From Musa acuminata AAA Group (Eukaryota; Streptophyta; Magnoliopsida; Zingiberales; Musaceae), in assembly GCF_036884655.1 (NCBI RefSeq), contig NC_088342.1, positions 10,225,501 through 10,289,500 of the forward strand: a DNA stretch of 64,000 bases. The letters are read 5' to 3'. The notes beneath the pieces were generated by a model. The model saw only the letters and a list, made by a program, of their open reading frames with translations. It searched no databases and was not told the origin of the DNA. Each line of letters begins with the position of its first letter. Position 1 is the first letter of the stretch. The translations under genes were made by a program, and so were the position numbers. This document shows positions 58,017 through 64,000 of this stretch, in pieces.

Positions 58017-60351
58017 GGGATAATATGTTATTAAATTAATCCTAAAAACTGGATTTTCAGTAATTTCAGAAACATACAATCGATCAGTTATCAAATCTTC
58101 TTTCATCGCATTATCGTCTGAAAAAAAACACAAAAATAAAATCATGTTCTCTTTTTCTCTCTCTTCTCTTCCTTAAAATCATGAGGGAAAAAACATTTGG
58201 TTGTCCGAAAAAGAAAATAAAAAGATGTAGTTGTGGAGTAGCCCACAGTCAGACTTCGGTCAATCACTCAACACCAAACTCTCTGCAATTTGGGAATAAT
58301 CATATGTTTTAGTCTTAACATAATTAGATAGCCAATGCATAATACGTCTTATTTTGCACTTAACGGAAGACATTACTAAACCCCAATATCACGATTTCTC
58401 GCATCAGAAAAGTGTCTCAACCGATCGATAAAGAATCACTCACAAATAAGAAATTATATAATCATCTTGATTGATTCATGAGCATGATGATGAGAGGACG
58501 ATCAAACTCTCCTCGATCCTATAAATATACAACATTATTCATCATCAAGAAATATGACATAAATTATTCTACCACATATTCACTTCATTAATAGACCATT
58601 TAGATGAATTGAAGAAGTAAAATTCAACATGGACCTGCAGCTTGAAAAGAAATTGTTCACTGGAGTCATCATCCTTACCATAAAAATGATAATAAGAGTT
58701 AGAATCAATTCTCGTTGGCACATCAATAGTACCCCTTTGGAATGGTAGGAAGGGATCATAAAATTTGTCACCCATCTCAATTATTTTCAAAGCCATCCAT
58801 AGAGGGTTTGTTTGTGACAGATGAATTCCCCTATTTATTAGGTGCTATTACAGTCAAGATTTTTTCACTATAGAATATTTTATCTTTTATATATACATAT
58901 ATATATATATATATACATACAAAATTCAAAAAAATAACATAAAGAGTAGTATTGCTAATTTTCCTGGAAAAAATGCTACATTTAATCCTATAAATTAATA
59001 AAATTTGTAGGAATCCCTTTCGATTAAGAATAATAGAAGGGTGTTTTAGGCATTTCAAATTTTACTTTCTAAAGCTCACTGGTAACCACAGTTTGTAAGT
59101 GATGACTTCAGACTTTACAGGCGAAATGGTAACATCAGTTACGTATAGAAGGATTTAAATACTTGAAAGGATACATGTATATAGCATTAATATTTTGATA
59201 GATATATATATATATATATATATGTCTTAAAAGATTCTCTACTAATTATTTTTTATGGGATGGTGTCCATCATGTATTGAGAATTTACTGGATGTAAATG
59301 GATAACTATATCATTGATTATTACATGGTTTATATCAATCTTCTCCTATTTCTTTTTCTTTTGCGCCTCACTTTCATTGTCCATGAGACAAAATCCAAAA
59401 AGCACTTGATCATGATCAAATTTATAAGCCTACGCTTGATATTCCATCTTCTCCTCTATTACTCTATCCTTTCTTCGTTTTTCTCCTCCTCCTCTTATAT
59501 CACCCCTCCATCTCTTCTTTCGATCATCTCCTCATCTCCTCGGAGGAGACGGAAGATGAGAGAAAAGATAAGGAAGCAAAAGAAAGAGGAAAGACCCTCG
59601 ATTGACTTGAATCGGTTCGCTGATTCCAATCGATTCAAGAAATAAAAAAAAAATTGAAATATGAAGGTAAAACTAGAATTTTAAGAAAACGCTAATAAAT
59701 TCAGTAAAATAACACCAAAAAAACAAACTAGTGAGAATTTTTTAGATAAATTATCCTAAATTAATTAAGAAAACACGCCTCCTCCTATATAAAACTCTAT
59801 GAGTCAAGAAGGCAGCCATTTGATTGATTATGATCGGATCAATGATTAACCCAAATTTTTCTGCTCAATTGACATATTAACTTTAGGATAAGAGATACAG
59901 GTGCAAATGCGAAGGTTTCTTGCAACTCTTCCTCCGTCGAGGCAACCATCAACCTTAGAGCTAGAATGTGATTGCCAAAGGTCAACTCATACTATGTTGG
60001 TATGTGTGCACCAACTCACCATTAATTCGGCAACATAATGGCAAGCTTTATCCTTCCACACCATATGACATATATAATGATGCTTGAGATACTTAAGCTC
60101 ACAGAGAATAATCACTTTGGAAATCAACACTTGCAAAACAAGACAAACATCAGCTTGTTCTATTCAACATTTTCTTCAAAGATAACAGACACATACTTAC
60201 GATTTCGATTCAAACGGTAAAATTTTGTACTTCTGTGATCTAGAAACAAAAGTATTTCCAGATATAACTTTCGACTAATTTGATTTTGAATAACCAAGAA
60301 AATAATATCCCATTAAGCCTCTGGAAGGCATTTATCATATCCAGAAAGTAT
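57657..60351. other. EDR2L upstream region and intergenic DNA
   Basis: No gene recognised. Short (TA)n runs occur at about 58891-58914 and 59201-59222. The minus-strand frame at 58569-58796 and the plus-strand frame at 59298-59645 have no family features. Confidence 0.45.
57972..58011. repeat. (CT)n tract upstream of EDR2L
   Basis: About 20 CT units lie 316-355 bp upstream of the start codon, probably in the promoter or leader. On the coding strand it reads as (GA)n, a common feature of plant core promoters and leaders. Confidence 0.9.
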
Positions 60352-61890
60352 CTAGAATTGAACTGGGAGTGTAGTCAAGAATGCCAAAGGATAGGGTGAA
60401 GTGGATTTACCAAAAAGAGAACACCAAGGTGGAAGTTTCTCGAGAACGCTCTCGACTTCTGGTGTGATTTTGCTCACATCGGTTCGGAGTTTCAAGAGCA
60501 GAGGAGAGGCTCCTGATTCAAACGATTTTTGTGATTGATGTGTCGTGTTGCTCAACCAGAGGAGATTCAAACGGAATTTTGTTGGAGAATTCTTTCCACC
60601 AGAAAACTGGATAAAATGCCATCCATCAACCTCACTCTTGTCGCCAAGTGGTACCAGTTCTTCTGAGTCAGCTGTTCATGCACGCATTTCCACAGCAGTT
60701 AGTGATGCAAATACAGTTGATTGAGAACATAACTATCTGAACTGCTTAATCCTTTCGCCATACAATAAAGTAGATGTTACGGATTGAAGGTGCTAATATA
60801 GGTAGAGCGAGATAAACAGTCATCTAAGATGGATTCTTCATAGGGTTCCTTCTGAGTTGTCAGGTCACATAAGAATAAAGGATAAACAGTGTCTGTTATT
60901 GTTCATCTACTGTAAAAGTTCATCAATAACAAGAAAATAAAGAGCTGGTATTTCCATGAAAGATCATACTCACATGTAGCAAATTGCTCAAGAAATAAAA
61001 ATAAACTGCTGCAAACAAAGATTAAAAAAATTACACTTTTGGAAATAAACTCAGTAAGAGATGTGTCGATAACTTACATTCTAATGCAAACTGATCTAAT
61101 ATCAAGAATTTTTTTTTCAAATGATAAGTGGTGAAGGTGGAATTCGAGCTCAGGACTTTATGCTAAACTGTAAAAATCTAATATCAAGGTTTCAAATGCT
61201 TGTTGGGCCAATCCATATTGACTGGAATTTTATTGATCCGACCAAACATACCATGCCATATAGGCCGGCACTGGTTGGTATTTCTTCTTTTTCTTCTTTT
61301 GTTTTTTTCCCATGATACCAAGTGGTTCACGTTGAAAAACCATTCAATATACCAAGTTTGATATCCATTTTTTCGATGTAATAATACAAAAAAATCTAGT
61401 ATGATCATATAAAATATATAGTGTTTTGCTCATTTTATCTTCCAAAGAATTATATAACAGATTTGGCAAAGCCTTAGCTGATGCTAAGGCTTAGCTGATG
61501 CTACTGGCCTCTATTAAACTGCTCCTTACCTTCAAATGTGAAGTCTCTGATTTCTTCTCTATTGATTGCAAGCGACCAGCGTTTTGAAAATTTGGTGTCA
61601 ATAAATATTCCTGTTTTTCTGGCTCCCGATGCAATAGAATCATGTTCAACATGGACTATGGGAATGTCTGATTTACTCCATCCACTTCCCGAATCCTTGG
61701 AACTCCAACAGCCATATTTCACAGTAAAAGAAACAAAATCAACAGTTTTATTCCGTCCACAAGTGAATTCTTCATCCTTCAAATTCTTCACTTCCTCTGT
61801 CAACTTTCCAGGAGTCAAAGAAGATAAGGAAATGAAAGATGATGCATCCTGATTTTCAGAGTTTCCTTTTGTCTTCACTACATGCACAAC
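60352..61890 (-). CDS. Endoplasmic reticulum metallopeptidase 1-like protein, C-terminal part
   Basis: Two exons are seen, 61890-61530 and 60671-60352, joined in phase (G|CT) and ending at a TAG. They encode the lumenal C-terminal domain of plant ERMP1-like M28 proteins: VVHVVKTKG, FISLSSLTPGKLTEEV, FTCGRNKTVDFVSFTVKYGCW, RWSLAINREEI, DGWHFIQFSGGKNSPTKF and the terminal LEKLPPWCSLFGKSTSPYPLAFLTTLPVQF region. The rest of the gene, including the zinc-binding peptidase domain and the membrane segments, lies beyond the right edge. The first visible exon begins in phase 0 after an acceptor at 61891. No further exon is visible between 61891 and 64000, so the preceding intron is over 2.1 kb and holds a transposon-like insertion. 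Confidence 0.9.
61170..61385. repeat. GTACC/TATACC-type dispersed repeat, copy E (ERMP1-like intron)
   Basis: The copy starts near 'caaggtttcaaatgcttg' and contains 'gccatataggccggcac', 'ggttggtat' and 'cccatgataccaagtgg'. It ends near 'ataccaagtttgatatcc'. It lies in the last intron of the metallopeptidase-like gene. Confidence 0.5.
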
Positions 61891-62634
61891 CTGACACATA
61901 ATCACAATTAGCAGAAAAGTGATAACTACAAGTTGCACAAGTGAAAAGGAATATTTTATTCTACTAGGTTGTCCTACAGTTGAACTTATCCAAAAAGAAG
62001 AAGATAAGTACTGTAATACTAGGTGGAAGTTAACAATTAGTTAAAAACAGAATACTCTTGTCATGCTGACTCATCATATAGATGAAAAGACTTGAGATAG
62101 TATCAGCATGTGTCATTCTGAACTGTGGTAGAGGTGCCAATACATGGCTGAGCTAATTTTTGGCATGTGAATACTAGCATAACAGTGAGTCAATGGGCAT
62201 GGTATTAGAGCATAATGTACTAAAAATGATGTTGGCAGACCCCGTGTCATACAACAACAATCCTTGGGTTGACCACAGTGCATCAGTTGATCAGAATATG
62301 AAAGAAAATAACATTATATTTTCCTAGCAATTTAAAGGGCTTTTAATTTTAAAATAAAACCAGCTTTTGTAGTCTCTTTGTAAATGGCATTGATGGTCAC
62401 TTCTTGTTGGTGTTTATAGTGTCGTGGTAACTCCTAGACAAGTGGATTTGACATTGACCTTAAAGAGTAGAGAACCTATAGTGATGCCACTGGAGTGTTC
62501 CTCCAAAGAAATCAGCTTAAGAACCTACTTCTATTTCATTCTTCTCGCAAAGTACCCTTTACTCCTTTCTAATATTTCACACACCAAAAAAAGTCTAGGA
62601 TTAAGAAAAAGTTAGCCTCACACTAATACTTGAA

Positions 62635-63440
62635 ATCAAAGACCGATACACGGACCGCTCACTACCAGGCGGTACCGTTGATCTAGCCCCGTATCGGACG
62701 ATACGGGGCGTCCAATACAAGGTTGTATCGCCCGAAACAGGTCGATAACAATCGATTTCGACTATCGCCGCCCGCTACCGGGCGGTATCAACCTGGCTAC
62801 GGAGAGGGAATATGAAGCGTTGAGGAAGAAGAGGGAGAAAGCGCTTGAAGAAGAGGGAGAATCGAGAGAACCTCGACACTTCCCGATCCGGTGCCGCCCT
62901 CCCTCGACGATCCTGATCCAAGAGGTAATAGAGAGGCGACGGCTTGGCTTCTTCTTCGCCGCGTTATTCGCTGAAGGCCGAAGATGCATGAGGCCTTCGC
63001 CGCATTCTTCAGAGACATATGCGGCCTTCGACATCTTCGCCGAATGCCGCAGATGAGGAGAAGACGCAAAAGAGGGAGAATCGAGAGAACCTCGACACTT
63101 CCCGATCCGGTGCCGCCCTCCCTCAACGATCCTGATCCAAGAGGTAATAGAGAGGCGACGGCTTGGCTTCTTCTTCACCGCGTTATTCACTGAAGGCCGA
63201 AGACGCATGAGGCCTTCGCCGCATTCTTCGGAGACATATGCGGCCTTCGACATCTTCGCCGACTCATCTGACATGACGAGGAGAAGAAAAGGAGGCAACG
63301 TGCGCCTCCTTTTTTATATTTTTTATATTATATTATATTATATTATATTATATATATATATATATACCGAGCAGTACACCCTGGCATACCGCTCGGTACG
63401 CCTGTACCATACCATATCGAGCAAAGCTTGAAACGTCAAT
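62635..63440. repeat. Large GTACC-type element, copy F, with internal 219-bp tandem duplication
   Basis: The left flank (62635-62790) is full of GC-rich palindromic words ('ccaggcggtaccg', 'ccgtatcggacgatacgg', 'cgctaccgggcggtatc'). The right flank (63365-63440) carries 'accgagcagtac', 'cataccgctcggtacg' and 'aagcttgaaacg'. Between them lie two copies of a 219-bp unit (first at 62852-63070, second from 63071 to about 63265) and an AT-rich (TATAT)n run at 63314-63366. It sits in an intron of the metallopeptidase-like gene and is the largest copy of the family in this window. Confidence 0.7.
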
Positions 63441-64000
63441 ACGGTAAGAAATTAAGAACCTTGCTTGAAATATTTTTGTATCATCAAGTCTTTACTCTAG
63501 CAGCTCACACATAATCATAACAGCATACTTAGAGATTGATAATTTAGGATGACATCGAATCATCCTTGACTAAGCTTAGATTTGTTCATGCTTCACTATA
63601 AACTAATCCCAAATAATTTTTTATCAAACTCAAAGTGTCGCACAGTTCAAGAGCTTAAATGAAATAACTTTAAAAGGATGAACATGAGTATATTAATAAA
63701 CAGTAATCTTTTATGTAACCAAGCTTGGTTAGAGCAAATCTAAAGCACAAAATCAAATTGAAAGCCTAATTCAAACCTCTGTAATATATTCATGCAAACA
63801 ATTGACATTATATTTCAACTAGGAAGAACTGTATTTTGAGCTTCTAAAAGATAAGCCTAATAGCGTGAGTAGCACTACCCTTCTAGAGATTGGTTATGGT
63901 GCTTCCCTCAAGTTAGACAGTCTGGCAAGGAAATTTTAGATGGAAATACAGAAAATGCACAAGATGGTTTAGCTGGTAAAGATGTCATTTATGTGAACCT
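63441..64000. other. Intron sequence of the ERMP1-like gene
   Basis: I read no coding exon on the minus strand here. The sequence is presumably intron leading to upstream exons outside the window. Confidence 0.4.

Noticed and set aside
57657..58145. Upstream continuation of the EDR2L frame and the parallel 153-codon frame
   Set aside because: It runs through a (CT)n tract with no nearby in-frame ATG and no similarity to the family; the PH domain start matches the ATG at 57656.
59298..59645. 115-codon plus-strand frame
   Set aside because: Low-complexity Ser, Leu and Lys/Arg sequence from pyrimidine- and purine-rich tracts; no family.

Overview
This window looks like nuclear DNA from a flowering plant, most likely a monocot. 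The genes are intron-rich with GT-AG junctions, the intergenic DNA is AT-rich and full of retroelement and MITE-like debris, and the protein families are plant-specific (R2R3-MYB, ARF, EDR2-like, XBAT-type ankyrin-RING). A recurrent GTACC/TATCG-rich repeat and the style of the proteins make me favour Musaceae (banana) or a related monocot. That placement is inference, not proof.

Eight protein-coding genes can be supported. I rebuilt their exons by eye, requiring consensus splice sites and matching codon phase at every junction. From left to right they are: an XBAT35-like ankyrin/RING E3 ligase (minus, 9 exons); an S28 serine carboxypeptidase of the EDA2 type (minus, 13 exons); an R2R3-MYB factor with the subgroup 2 (MYB13/14/15) C-terminal signature (minus, 3 exons); a small subunit of serine palmitoyltransferase (minus, 3 short exons); UBL5/HUB1 (plus, single exon); an auxin response factor of the miR160-regulated ARF10/16/17 clade (minus, 3 coding exons); an EDR2-like PH-START-DUF1336 protein (minus, 22 exons over 13 kb); and the last two exons of an ER metallopeptidase 1-like M28 protein (minus, running off the right edge). 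There is no operon-like or pathway clustering. It is an ordinary stretch of plant genes.

The rest is non-coding. There is a copia-type LTR end at the left edge and a retroelement-like tract near 22.3-23.3 kb. A family of elements with long inverted termini occurs at 29.3-31.1 kb and 43.2-43.6 kb. A second repeat family appears at least six times, five of them inside introns of the EDR2-like and ER metallopeptidase-like genes. The window also holds several tandem duplications and microsatellites. Two GC-rich stretches (about 31.15-32.35 and 38.54-38.89 kb) are not explained by anything I recognise.

I found no convincing new biological system. The most useful second looks are the intronic repeat family, including one copy that carries an in-frame 219-bp tandem duplication; the inverted-terminus family; the extended C-terminus of the small SPT subunit; and the GW/WG motifs in the E3 ligase.
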